Counted from the stretch's first letter, positions 34,463 through 42,315 are shown. The stretch is DNA of 43,829 bases from Enterococcus sp. 5H (GCF_028128615.1 NZ_AMDP01000051.1:1-43829); one strand, 5' to 3'. The notes: generated by a model not told the origin, from the sequence alone. Translations and numbers: made by a program.

Positions 34463-35581
34463 TTAAGCATCTTGCCAAACTTGCTTGGCAATTTCTTTTA
34501 CAAGCGCAATTTTTTTCCACTGATCTTCTTCAGTTAAGTGATTACCTTCATGAGTGGAGGCAAAGCCACACTGAGGCGACAGACAAATCTGTTCTAATGG
34601 AACAAATTGACTCGCTTCTTTAATACGTTCAACAATAGTTGAAGGATCTTCTAAATTACCGTTTTTCGTAGTGATTAAACCTAAAACAATACGCTGACTG
34701 CGCAACTCTTTAAGTGGTTCAAAACTGCCAGAACGCTCATCATCATACTCTAAAAAGAAGCCATCAAATTGTTCAATTGAAAACAAATTCTTAGCTATTT
34801 TGTCATAAGAACCATTGTAAAGCCAGTGAGATTGGAAATTTCCTTTGCAAAAATGAAAGGTAATTGTCAGATCATCAGGTTTGTTTTCTAAACATTTTTC
34901 GGTAATCTCTTGAAAGTCGATTAGTAATTGATCGGGATCAAAGCTGTTTGCTGTAATCATCTCACGAAAACGTTCATCAAATAATCCGCCCCAACTAGTA
35001 TCATCAAGTTGTAGATAGCGGCAACCAGCATCATAAAACGCTTGAATTGCTGCTTGATATGTTTCAATCAAATCTGCTTTAAATTGAGTAATAGAATCAT
35101 AAACCGGATGTTCATTATATTGTTTAGATAGAATCAATGAATCTAAGAAAATCATATTAGGTCCAGGAATCGTTTGTTTAGCTAAAATGGGAGCAGCATG
35201 TTTTTGCGTAAAACGAAAGTGTTCAATAAATGGATGATTATCGGCAAATGATAGTGGACCACTTACATAAGTCCCTTGTGCTTCAGTTGTAATTCCAAAA
35301 GCTGTTGTTTGAAAATCATAGACGGTAATCCCGTTTAATCCAGCAATAAAGTCTAAATGCCACCAACGTCGACGAAATTCACCATCTGTTACTGCATGAA
35401 GTCCGGCAGCTTTTTGCTGCTCAATCAAAGTAATAATAGCTTGATCTTCTGCTTGTGTTAACTCTTCTTTGGATACTAATCCTTTTGCAAAAGCTTCACG
35501 AGCCTCCTTTAAAGCTTTTGGCCGTAGAAAACTGCCCACGATATCATAGCGAAAAGGACTTTTTAATTTCTTAGTTGACAT
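34463..35581 (-). CDS. MetE C-terminal-like methyltransferase, YxjG/YxjH type, copy 1
   Basis: 372 residues, paralogue of the next gene with the same motifs (YDIVGSFLRPKAL, TDGEFRRRWWHLDFIAG, FHFCKGNFQ, LSPQCGFAST). His, Cys and the C-terminal Cys form the expected Zn/thiol-activation site. ATG follows GGAGG. It lies directly behind a Met T-box, supporting a role in methionine synthesis or recycling. The B. subtilis yxjG/yxjH pair has the same single-domain architecture. Divergence between the copies suggests different methyl donors or simple duplication. Confidence 0.87.
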   Translation of the reverse strand: MSTKKLKSPFRYDIVGSFLRPKALKEAREAFAKGLVSKEELTQAEDQAIITLIEQQKAAGLHAVTDGEFRRRWWHLDFIAGLNGITVYDFQTTAFGITTEAQGTYVSGPLSFADNHPFIEHFRFTQKHAAPILAKQTIPGPNMIFLDSLILSKQYNEHPVYDSITQFKADLIETYQAAIQAFYDAGCRYLQLDDTSWGGLFDERFREMITANSFDPDQLLIDFQEITEKCLENKPDDLTITFHFCKGNFQSHWLYNGSYDKIAKNLFSIEQFDGFFLEYDDERSGSFEPLKELRSQRIVLGLITTKNGNLEDPSTIVERIKEASQFVPLEQICLSPQCGFASTHEGNHLTEEDQWKKIALVKEIAKQVWQDA

Positions 35582-35612
35582 GATTGTACCTCCAATTCAA
35601 ATAAGTAGATGA

Positions 35613-35911
35613 ATAAAAAAAAGCCCATTACTTTTTTGCAAAAGTAAAGGACGACAAGATCGTGTTACCACCTTTAATTTAGAAACCTAGACTAGATTTC
35701 CCTCAATAAATATTAATCACAAATGAATAATACTTACAAGCTGTAATGGGCGAACCCAGCATTGGCTTACAGAGCTCACCAACACTAACTAAAAGGCCAT
35801 CTTCCTATTTTCTTAAATTGTCTCTTTTCAGCTAACGAGACTCTCTCATAAAATTCTTGAAAATAGTACTCTTCTTTTCATCGTATTCTAATCTATTCAT
35901 CATTAATGTAA
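35613..35911 (-). promoter_or_regulatory. T-box riboswitch, methionine specifier
   Basis: The minus-strand leader has T-box parts in order. Stem I pairs CTATTTTC with GAAAATAG; the loop below it has AGTA on the 5' side and GAAGATGGC on the 3' side, so the specifier codon is ATG (Met). Further on is the T-box sequence AAAGGTGGTAACACG, where TGGT can pair with ACCA of uncharged tRNA-Met. A terminator follows (CTTTACTTTT pairing with AAAAAGTAA, then eight T, 35622-35615). Uncharged tRNA-Met should switch the two methyltransferase genes on. Confidence 0.85.
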
Positions 35912-35939
35912 GTATAGGCTAGCGATCGTAGTTTGTCAA
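35911..35939 (-). promoter_or_regulatory. Promoter of the T-box operon
   Basis: TTGACA (35939-35934), 17-base spacer, TATACT (35916-35911), a near-consensus sigma-A promoter directly upstream of the T-box leader. Confidence 0.85.
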
Positions 35940-36105
35940 CAAACGTAAATCTAGCATTAGATTACTCCATTTCTTTCAAATTTATGTGATTTTGTAAAAT
36001 AAATAAAGTTATTTTAATAAAAAGCAGATAAGGAATAATTGTTATACTAGGCAAAGGAAGGAACTACTAGTATAATGGATGTATAAGTTGTAGAGGAGCG
36101 AATGA

Positions 36106-36762
36106 ATGAAAAAGAATATCATTACTGTAAAAGATGATTTTGTAAGTTATTTAAATAAACAAAAAAAACTTACAGCCATTGTTATCGGAATAATTGTTTT
36201 ATTGATTATTTGTTTATTTATATTTGTTCCAAAAGTACAAGCTAGAATTCGGTCATCTGAAATTAATACTTTAGTTAGTCAAGAAACCTTAGCTAAAAAG
36301 GCCAACTTCTTAGATATTAAAACTGCAAAAGAAGAGATTAATGAAAAAACTGCCATCACTGTGCTATTTTCAGTACCTAGTGGAGATACATACAATAAAA
36401 TTATCAATATTTTAAAAGACACAGATAAAATGGCAGAATTTAATCATAGCATTTTTATTTATCCGATCGTTTATGATGCAGAAAAAATCGAAAAAGAGTA
36501 TTCTGTAAATAAGAATGAACCGACAATCATCTTTTTTGAAAATGGAAAAGAAAAGAATCGTCTTTCTGTGGATGAAAGTTTTGAAGTTTCCACTATGTTA
36601 ATTCCATCTTTAAATCAGTTGCCGCTATCAGCAGCCGACCCAAGTGTTCCACCAGCATCAACCACGGCATCATCGACAACAGAAACTACAGCTTCCACAC
36701 AAGCAGTAGAACCACAAACTGGAGTAGAAGAACAAACTCCAGTTGAATCAACAGTACAATAA
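36106..36762 (+). CDS. Membrane-anchored, thioredoxin-fold-like extracellular protein
   Basis: 218 residues. One N-terminal membrane helix (LTAIVIGIIVLLIICLFIFV, ~23-42) with a basic cytoplasmic start. The outer domain (~50-170) has strand/helix spacing like thioredoxin (TAITVLFSVPSGDTYNKI; PTIIFFENGKEKNRL), but no CxxC, so it should not be a redox enzyme. The last ~45 residues are Ser/Thr/Pro/Glu-rich and likely disordered, near the wall. ATG follows GAGGAG; a TATAAT lies at 36071-36076. Fold is inferred; function unknown. Confidence 0.65.
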   Translation: MKKNIITVKDDFVSYLNKQKKLTAIVIGIIVLLIICLFIFVPKVQARIRSSEINTLVSQETLAKKANFLDIKTAKEEINEKTAITVLFSVPSGDTYNKIINILKDTDKMAEFNHSIFIYPIVYDAEKIEKEYSVNKNEPTIIFFENGKEKNRLSVDESFEVSTMLIPSLNQLPLSAADPSVPPASTTASSTTETTASTQAVEPQTGVEEQTPVESTVQ

Positions 36763-36788
36763 ACTTAATTTAGAAAGAAGGGCTTAAT

Positions 36789-36887
36789 ATGGGAATATAT
36801 ATTATATTTATCTTCGTTGGGCTTTTGTTAATGAAATCTAAGTTACAGCATGTTTACGTTAGAAGTGATCGACGTGACAAGTATTAA
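36789..36887 (+). CDS. Very small single-helix membrane peptide (32 residues)
   Basis: ATG 36789 to TAA 36887, with GAAGGG upstream. The product starts MGIYIIFIFVGLLLMKSKL, one membrane helix, and ends in a charged tail VRSDRRDKY. It follows the thioredoxin-like gene by 26 bases and is itself followed by a strong terminator-type hairpin at 36917-36951, so it could be the last gene of that unit. It overlaps the annotated start of the GNAT frame. No homologue is recognised. Confidence 0.4.
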   Translation: MGIYIIFIFVGLLLMKSKLQHVYVRSDRRDKY

Positions 36888-37458
36888 TTGGCGGACTTTG
36901 GCGACTGACTTTTTAGAAAAGAGGACTCAGCCTAACGTTGAGTCCTCTTTTAATCGTAATAAGCAAAAAAAAGTACGAATAAATGAAAATCTTCGGTTAG
37001 TTCCGTTTGATAGAATTCGAGTGGAGTCTTTAAAATGGTATCAAGATCCTAAAAGTATGCGGAATATTGTTGGAACATACAGCAAGTACTCAGTTCAGCA
37101 AATTCAACGGATGTATCATTGGCAAGATGAGCACGGTTTACTTTATTATATAGAGTATAAAAACGGGAAACAATTTCAAATTGTCGGTGATGTTTGGTTA
37201 GCAGATGATGACTATGCCATCGTCATTGACCAAGCTTTTAGAAATCGTCATATTGGGCGAATGGTAACAAAATATTTTATTTACAAATCGCAAAAAATGG
37301 GTAGAGATCATATAATAGTTAGCGAAATTTTTAATTGGAATAAAGCCTCTCAGCAAATGTTCAAAAAATTAGGGTTCACACCGTTTGCAAAACAAAAAGA
37401 TAGCTGGAGTTATAGAAAACAGATTTCCATACGTAAAACAATTAAAAACACACGTTAA
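36850..37458 (+). CDS. GNAT-family N-acetyltransferase
   Basis: Up to 202 residues. The GNAT fold is visible: NLRLVPFDRIRVESLKWYQD at the start of the domain, then DYAIVIDQAFRNRHIGRMVTKYF, with the acetyl-CoA pyrophosphate loop RNRHIG, and NKASQQMFKKLGFTP at the end. The true start is uncertain: ATG 36850 has no ribosome binding site, and the first ~35 codons run through a perfect 13-bp terminator-like hairpin (36917-36951). No ATG lies in frame after it. Substrate unknown. Confidence 0.75.
   Translation: MFTLEVIDVTSINWRTLATDFLEKRTQPNVESSFNRNKQKKVRINENLRLVPFDRIRVESLKWYQDPKSMRNIVGTYSKYSVQQIQRMYHWQDEHGLLYYIEYKNGKQFQIVGDVWLADDDYAIVIDQAFRNRHIGRMVTKYFIYKSQKMGRDHIIVSEIFNWNKASQQMFKKLGFTPFAKQKDSWSYRKQISIRKTIKNTR
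36917..36951. terminator. Perfect 13-bp terminator-like hairpin inside the GNAT frame
   Basis: AAAAGAGGACTCA (36917-36929) and TGAGTCCTCTTTT (36939-36951) with a 9-base loop; the 3' arm supplies the T-run on both strands. Confidence 0.65.
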
Positions 37459-37494
37459 ATTCTCCCGGACTTCTCCCTAATTTAAATTTAGGGC

Positions 37495-37524
37495 TTGACG
37501 AATAATTTGTCTATGGTGTAGACT
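37495..37524 (+). promoter_or_regulatory. Promoter of the trp transporter operon
   Basis: TTGACG (37495-37500), 18-base spacer, TAGACT (37519-37524). The transcript would begin near 37531, 25 bases before the leader peptide. Confidence 0.7.
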
Positions 37525-37555
37525 AACTTTAACAGAAAACTATAGGAGTGATTAC

Positions 37556-37618
37556 ATGAAACAACTATCAAAAACAATTGACCAATTAAATCGTTCATGG
37601 CAAAACTGGCGTAGATAG
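37556..37618 (+). CDS. Leader peptide with two Trp codons
   Basis: MKQLSKTIDQLNRSWQNWRR, 20 residues, ATG 37556 seven bases after TAGGAG, stop TAG 37616-37618. Two of the last six residues are Trp, an otherwise rare amino acid. The stop codon touches the first arm of the attenuator hairpins. The peptide itself probably has no function; ribosome position on the Trp codons would report charged tRNA-Trp level. It lies in front of a TrpXYZ-type transporter operon. Confidence 0.75.
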   Translation: MKQLSKTIDQLNRSWQNWRR

Positions 37619-37738
37619 TTGTATGTATGATGCTCTCATAGATACAACTTTAGAAGATAAATTCTAAACTTTGTATCTATGTTGGTTTGTTTAAGTTGAA
37701 TTTTCAACCGCGTAGATGATAGATCTATGCGGTTTTTT
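37617..37738 (+). promoter_or_regulatory. Candidate ribosome-mediated transcription attenuator
   Basis: Segment 1 (37617-37630) pairs with segment 2 (37636-37649), 13 of 14 pairs. Segment 2 (37637-37655) can instead pair with segment 3 (37662-37681), 11+7 pairs. Segment 3 (ATCTATG, 37675-37681) can also pair with CGTAGAT (37711-37717), the 5' arm of the terminator formed by CCGCGTAGAT (37708-37717) and ATCTATGCGG (37723-37732) plus TTTTTT. A ribosome ending at the TAG would cover segment 1, so 2:3 and the terminator form. Stalling at Trp codons would leave 1:2 free and release segment 3 to block the terminator. Confidence 0.65.
37708..37738 (+). terminator. First leader terminator
   Basis: A 10-bp stem (one G-T), GATAG loop, six T. 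It is the regulated terminator in the attenuation model. Confidence 0.85.
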
Positions 37739-37744
37739 GTTTAA

Positions 37745-37786
37745 AACAACGACCGCTCCTTTCTTAGGATTTGTCGTTGTTTTTTT
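37745..37786 (+). terminator. Second leader terminator
   Basis: ACAACGAC (37746-37753) pairs with GTCGTTGT (37773-37780), inner TCCT/AGGA, then TTTTTT. It ends just before the trpX ribosome binding site. Confidence 0.8.
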
Positions 37787-37817
37787 GTCAAACTAAAAAT
37801 AAATTGGAGGAATTAAA

Positions 37818-38807
37818 ATGCGAAAAAATCGATTAACTGTTGTTGTAGCAATTATTGTCATTTTTTTAATCGGCTCATTTTTTGTCGAGAAAAAAGAAAC
37901 AAAAAAAGAAGATTTACCAACAGTAGGGGTTTTACAGTTTGTAAGTCATCCTGCGTTAGATGAAATTTATAAAGGAATCAAAGAAGGTCTAAAAGACAAA
38001 GGCTATGAAGATGGTAAAAATGTCACGATTGCTTTTCAAAATGGACAAGCAGATCAGAGTAAATTAGCGACTATGAGTCAGCAACTAGTACAGGAAAAGA
38101 AATCAGATGTACTCATTGGAATTGCGACTCCAGCGGCGCAAGCACTTGCAAATACAACTTCGGAAATTCCAATTATACTTGGAGCAATTACTGATCCAGT
38201 CAGTGCAGGACTTGTTAAAAATGATCAAAAACCTGGTGGAAATATAACAGGAGTTAGTGATAAATCACCAGTTTCGGCGCAATTTGACTTAATGAAAGAG
38301 CTTTTACCTAAGAGCAAAAAAATAGGAATTTTGTATGCTTCATCTGAAGAAAATTCTAAATATCAAGTTGAAGAAGCTAAAAAAACGGCTGAAGCAAAAG
38401 GACTAATAGTGAAGACTTTTGCAGTGCCATCTAGTAATGAAATAGCGCAAACCGTTCAAGTTATGACTCATGAGGTAGATGTGATTTATATTCCTACAGA
38501 TAATACAATTGCCAATGCGATGCAAACAGTCGTAAATGAAGCAGATAAAACTAAAACACCGATTATTCCATCTGTTGATACGATGGTAGAACAAGGTGGA
38601 CTTGCAACAGTAGGGATTAACCAGTTTGAGCTTGGTGTACAGACAGGTAAAATGGCAGCAGATATTTTGTCTGGTAAAATCCAGCCTGCAACAACGCCTA
38701 TTTATACATTTAAAGAAGGGGATATTATCATTAATCAAAAACAAGCTGATATACTAGGAATCTCTATACCAGCAGAAATAAAGGAAAAAGCGAAAATAGT
38801 AGAATAA
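37818..38807 (+). CDS. trpX: ABC transporter substrate-binding protein, TrpX type
   Basis: 329 residues. ABC_sub_bind (periplasmic-binding-like) family: VGVLQFVSHPALDEIYKGIKEGL near residue 36, IGIATPAAQALAN, PIILGAITDPVSAGLV, GNITGVSDKSPV, and the C-terminal GDIIINQKQADILG. The N-terminus is a membrane helix (residues ~6-22) without a lipobox Cys, so it is anchored by the helix or uncleaved signal. ATG follows GGAGG. The tryptophan specificity rests on family resemblance to streptococcal TrpX and on the Trp-codon leader peptide. Other branches of this family bind different ligands. Confidence 0.85.
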   Translation: MRKNRLTVVVAIIVIFLIGSFFVEKKETKKEDLPTVGVLQFVSHPALDEIYKGIKEGLKDKGYEDGKNVTIAFQNGQADQSKLATMSQQLVQEKKSDVLIGIATPAAQALANTTSEIPIILGAITDPVSAGLVKNDQKPGGNITGVSDKSPVSAQFDLMKELLPKSKKIGILYASSEENSKYQVEEAKKTAEAKGLIVKTFAVPSSNEIAQTVQVMTHEVDVIYIPTDNTIANAMQTVVNEADKTKTPIIPSVDTMVEQGGLATVGINQFELGVQTGKMAADILSGKIQPATTPIYTFKEGDIIINQKQADILGISIPAEIKEKAKIVE

Positions 38808-38827
38808 AATGGCAGGGAGTGGATCAA

Positions 38828-39715
38828 ATGATTGTTTCGGCAATTGGGCAAGGAATGTTATGGGCAATATTGGGATTAGGAATTTTTATGACTTATCGAA
38901 TTTTAAATTTTCCAGATATGACAACAGAAGGATCATTTCCTTTAGGAGGTGCTGTGTGTGTGACAGCAATTACTTCAGGAATTCATCCGATAATAGCAAC
39001 TTTACTCGGTGTATTAGCAGGCATGTGTGCAGGTCTAGTAACAGGATTATTGTTTACTAAAGGAAAAATACCAGTGATTTTAGCAGGAATTTTAGTAATG
39101 TCCGGCTTAAACTCTGTGATTTTGTTTGTAATGCAAACACCGAATCTATCTTTATTAAATCAACCGAAAATTCAAGATTTTTTTACACAATTTAATTTAC
39201 CAAACTACTATGATATTGTTTTCTTGGGTGTTATTTTTCTAGCTATCATTATTAGTCTGTTGTTATTTTTCTTTAACACTAATTTAGGACAAGCTTATAT
39301 TGCAACTGGTGATAATGAGGAAATGGCACGCTCAATCGGAATCAAAACTGATTCAATGAAAATTTTAGGTTTAACCTTATCAAATGGTGTTATTGCTTTG
39401 TCAGGTGCTTTGATTGCTCAAAATGACGGATATGCTGATGTTAATAAAGGGACAGGTGTAATTGTCATTGGTTTAGCTTCGATTATTATTGGTGAAGTTC
39501 TATTCGGTGAATTGACTTTTGCAGAGCGCTTAGTGGCGATTGTTGTCGGCAGTATTATTTATCAACTACTGATTTTATTAGTCATTAAATTAGGCTTTGA
39601 TACGACGTATTTGAAAATCTTTTCAGCAGTTATTTTGGCAGCGTGTCTAATGATTCCTCAATTGAAAAAAGCCTTAAATTTACATTTTTTACCGGAGAAG
39701 GAGGCTAAAAAATGA
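38828..39715 (+). CDS. trpY: ABC transporter permease, TrpY type
   Basis: 295 residues from ATG 38828 (AGGGAG eight bases upstream); GTG 38819 is in frame but has no site. BPD_transp_2-like permease with about eight membrane segments: AIGQGMLWAILGLGIFMTYR, then FPDMTTEGSFPLGGAV, NLGQAYIATGDNEEMARSIG (the cytoplasmic coupling segment) and GLASIIIGEVLFGELTFAER. It forms the channel with the ATPase TrpZ, whose start overlaps its stop by four bases. Confidence 0.88.
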   Translation: MIVSAIGQGMLWAILGLGIFMTYRILNFPDMTTEGSFPLGGAVCVTAITSGIHPIIATLLGVLAGMCAGLVTGLLFTKGKIPVILAGILVMSGLNSVILFVMQTPNLSLLNQPKIQDFFTQFNLPNYYDIVFLGVIFLAIIISLLLFFFNTNLGQAYIATGDNEEMARSIGIKTDSMKILGLTLSNGVIALSGALIAQNDGYADVNKGTGVIVIGLASIIIGEVLFGELTFAERLVAIVVGSIIYQLLILLVIKLGFDTTYLKIFSAVILAACLMIPQLKKALNLHFLPEKEAKK

Positions 39716-40497
39716 GTACAGTTTTAGAATTGAAAAATGCAACAAAGCGAATTGATAATGGTTTAAATGAAACAAAAGTTATTTTAGATCATGTGAATTT
39801 ATCAATTGCTCAAGGGGAATTTATAACTGTTTTAGGAGGAAATGGGGCAGGGAAAAGTACGCTATTTAATAGTATTGCCGGAACGTTATCTCTAAGTGAA
39901 GGTGAGCTATTTGTTAATGAACAAAATATTACGCATTTCTCTGAAGAAAAACGGGCAAAATATTTTTCACGAGTTTTCCAAGATCCTAAAATGGGCACCG
40001 CGCCAAGAATGACAGTAGCTGAAAATTTACTTTTAGCGATGTATCGTGGTCAAAGCCGCGGGTTACGTTTACGTAAAATTAATGAGCAGAGAGATTTTTT
40101 TACTAAAATTTGTAGTGAAATAGGTAATGGATTAGAAAAACATTTGGATACGCCGACCGGCAATTTATCGGGTGGGCAACGACAAGCTTTAAGTTTACTG
40201 ATGGCAACCCTAACAAAGCCCGAACTGCTTTTATTGGATGAACATACAGCCGCTTTAGATCCTAAGACGTCTAAACAATTAATGCGTCTGACCGATCAGC
40301 GAATTCAAGAAGCCGATTTAACTTGTTTGATGATTACACACCGGATGGAAGATGCGTTGCGATATGGAAATCGTTTAATTGTCTTACAGAAGGGGAAAAT
40401 TATTAAAGATTTAAATAAGGCAGAAAAGGAAAAATTAACATTACAAGATTTATTACTATTTTTTGAAGAAGAGCAGGAAGAAATAGCGCTTGATTAG
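39712..40497 (+). CDS. trpZ: ABC transporter ATPase, TrpZ type
   Basis: 261 residues, all ATPase motifs intact: Walker A GGNGAGKST, Q-loop VFQDPKMG, signature LSGGQRQALSLLM, Walker B LLLLDEHTAALD, and the H-loop His in CLMITHRMEDA. It powers the TrpY permease. ATG overlaps the trpY stop by four bases (ATGA). The operon ends in the repeat/terminator at 40514-40648. Confidence 0.9.
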   Translation: MSTVLELKNATKRIDNGLNETKVILDHVNLSIAQGEFITVLGGNGAGKSTLFNSIAGTLSLSEGELFVNEQNITHFSEEKRAKYFSRVFQDPKMGTAPRMTVAENLLLAMYRGQSRGLRLRKINEQRDFFTKICSEIGNGLEKHLDTPTGNLSGGQRQALSLLMATLTKPELLLLDEHTAALDPKTSKQLMRLTDQRIQEADLTCLMITHRMEDALRYGNRLIVLQKGKIIKDLNKAEKEKLTLQDLLLFFEEEQEEIALD

Positions 40498-40513
40498 ATT
40501 ATTGTAAGAAAAA

Positions 40514-40648
40514 GAGGCTGAGAAAAAGCGTTTAGCTCATAGAAATTGTTGTGATCGGAATGAAGTGAAGTAGCTGCACTTTCTCGCCGTTTATTCAGAC
40601 TTAAAGTGTGTAGCAAAACTAAAAATCAGTTTTGCTACACACTTTTTC
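40514..40648 (+). repeat. Intergenic repeat copy 2, ending in a terminator
   Basis: Same 5' blocks as 27203-27342 (GAGGCTGAGA, CGTTTAGCTC, AGAAATTGTTGTGATCGGAA, TTTCTCGCCGTTTATTC). The terminal hairpin keeps the AGCAAAACT/AGTTTTGCT inner part but has different outer pairs. Placed between convergent trpZ and the ThrE-like genes. Confidence 0.8.
40603..40648. terminator. Terminator between trpZ and the ThrE-like gene, within repeat copy 2
   Basis: An 18-bp perfect stem (40603-40620 with 40628-40645) around AAAAATC, ending in T-runs. It probably serves both convergent units. Confidence 0.88.
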
Positions 40649-41110
40649 TTATTTTGGGACATTGATTGTCGTTTTATTTTTATCTACGATTTTTTTGACC
40701 AGTCGTTCGACAATACCAGTAACCATAAAGCCAGCAGCAATGGCACCAGCGGTCATAATAACTTTTATAATCGAATGGGCACCACCAATAAAATCACCTA
40801 AGACAATACTTCTAACGGCTTGATAGGCTGGACCGCCTGGGACTAAAGGAACCAGACTGGGAATATTGAAAATTGTCATCGGCATTTTTTTCTTACGAGA
40901 AAAGAAAATACTAACTAAGCCAATGCCAATTGCACCAAGAAAATTAGCAAAAATTTCACCTGATTCGAGATTTTTAGTAAACCAAAAAATTAACCAGCCA
41001 ACGGAGCCTGTAATACCGCAAGCATTCAATAATTTACGTGGAACATTAGTGATGATACCAAATGTAACCGTACTTAAATAGCTAAAGATACAATGTATAA
41101 AAATTTCCAT
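40649..41110 (-). CDS. ThrE-type exporter, small subunit
   Basis: 153 residues with four or five membrane segments. ThrE_2/DUF3815-type: FGIITNVPRKLLNACGITG near residue 17, IPSLVPLVPGGPAYQAVRS near 83. It corresponds to the C-terminal half of Corynebacterium ThrE, the threonine/serine exporter. Split two-gene versions are common in Firmicutes and must work together. ATG follows AGGAGAAAG. It lies 12 bases after the larger-subunit gene, so the two form an operon. Confidence 0.85.
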   Translation of the reverse strand: MEIFIHCIFSYLSTVTFGIITNVPRKLLNACGITGSVGWLIFWFTKNLESGEIFANFLGAIGIGLVSIFFSRKKKMPMTIFNIPSLVPLVPGGPAYQAVRSIVLGDFIGGAHSIIKVIMTAGAIAAGFMVTGIVERLVKKIVDKNKTTINVPK

Positions 41111-41122
41111 GGTTCTTTCTCC

Positions 41123-41878
41123 TTACATAAATAACTTAAAAACAATCGCAATGCCAATACCAATCGAACCAGCTACAAAGATAGCTTCCGTGGCGCGAGC
41201 AGTCCCACTTAACAAATTACCGGCTAAAATATCCCGAAATGAATTGGTAATCGCAACACCTGGAACTAATGGCATGACAGCACCAATAATAATATTATCA
41301 ATGTTGCCGGCTAAATGAAATTTCACTGCTAAATATGCAAGAAACCCAATAATAAAAGCAGCCAGAAAATCATCTAAGAATTTAATACTTAACCAAGCTT
41401 GTGTAAAAAAAGACACACTATATCCGATCATTCCAATTAAAAAAGTAGCTGCAAAATCTTGCCAACTTCCTCCGAAAATATACATCAAAGTGCAGCTAAC
41501 TACACCGGCAGCAAAAATCTGTAAAGGTACCGAATAAGTAGGTGCTTCGTGATTAATATTCGTTAAACGAAGGTTTAGTTCTTCGATGGTAATTTCTTTA
41601 TCGGCAAATTTTCTAGAAAGATTATTAACGCGGGCAACTTTTTCTAAATTAATACTACGTTCAGTCACATTTTCTAGTTGCGTATAATTGCTTGAACGAA
41701 ATCCCATAAACAAACCTGTGGCAGTAACATAACTGACACTTTCTTTTTGGCCGGCATTTTCAGCAATGCGATTCATTGTATCTTCTACACGATAGACCTC
41801 TGAACCACTCTCGGTCATAATCTTTCCTGCCATTAAACAGGTATCTAAAATCAGTTGTAATTGTTTTTTTTCAGTCAC
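41123..41878 (-). CDS. ThrE-type exporter, large subunit
   Basis: About 251 residues from GTG 41878, nine bases after AAAGGA; an in-frame TTG at 41899 is possible but lies before that site. ThrE/DUF1212-type: a cytoplasmic N-terminal domain (LDTCLMAGKIMTESGSEVYRV; TATGLFMGF) with the hydrolase-like fold of this family, then about five membrane segments including GAVMPLVPGVAITNSFRDIL. It exports threonine, serine or another small compound, assigned by family only. First gene of the pair. Confidence 0.87.
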   Translation of the reverse strand: MTEKKQLQLILDTCLMAGKIMTESGSEVYRVEDTMNRIAENAGQKESVSYVTATGLFMGFRSSNYTQLENVTERSINLEKVARVNNLSRKFADKEITIEELNLRLTNINHEAPTYSVPLQIFAAGVVSCTLMYIFGGSWQDFAATFLIGMIGYSVSFFTQAWLSIKFLDDFLAAFIIGFLAYLAVKFHLAGNIDNIIIGAVMPLVPGVAITNSFRDILAGNLLSGTARATEAIFVAGSIGIGIAIVFKLFM

Positions 41879-42126
41879 ATTCAACGGTCCTTTCAGCAAA
41901 CTTTCAGTAAAATTAGTGTATCACTTTTTCTTATTCAATGGAATGAATAGTCGCTGTCATTCTATAAAAAGAACGTTTTTATATGATGATTAGTTTAAGA
42001 ATCTTTTAGAATAATAAAAAATTGCTAAAAATTTGGATGAAAATTCTCAGATACTGGTAAGAGTCTTGCATTTTACATACAAAAGTCCTATCCTTATAGA
42101 TAACAAACCGAAGGGGTCTAGATATT

Positions 42127-42315
42127 ATGGATAAACAATGGTCACTGTATTCAGTAAGTAGTTTAATTTTATTAGTATTAATAATAAGAACGTTTGATCA
42201 GGGGCATTTTTGGTTAAGCGGAATTTTACTTTTTTTATTACTGATTCAAGTGACAGGATCTGTTGTCTGTGTTCATCAAAAAAGACATAAAAAAGAAATC
42301 CCATCTTCAAAATGA
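42127..42315 (+). CDS. Small two-helix membrane protein at the IS junction
   Basis: 62 residues, ATG 42127 with AAGGGG upstream. Two hydrophobic segments (SVSSLILLVLIIRTF and GILLFLLLIQVTGSVVC) flank DQGHFW, and the tail is basic (HQKRHKKE). The TGA stop is the first three bases of the IS at 42313, so the original protein may have been longer and truncated by insertion. No family is recognised. Confidence 0.5.
   Translation: MDKQWSLYSVSSLILLVLIIRTFDQGHFWLSGILLFLLLIQVTGSVVCVHQKRHKKEIPSSK

Noticed and set aside
33321-35581. Interpreting the two tandem genes as one split full-length MetE
   Set aside because: Both copies match the same C-terminal catalytic half and each has its own start and Zn-site motifs, so they are paralogues, not halves.
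38403-39060. Cys/Arg/Asn-rich frames inside trpX and trpY on other frames
   Set aside because: Their odd composition is typical of out-of-frame reading of AT-rich genes; the trpX and trpY frames carry clear domains.
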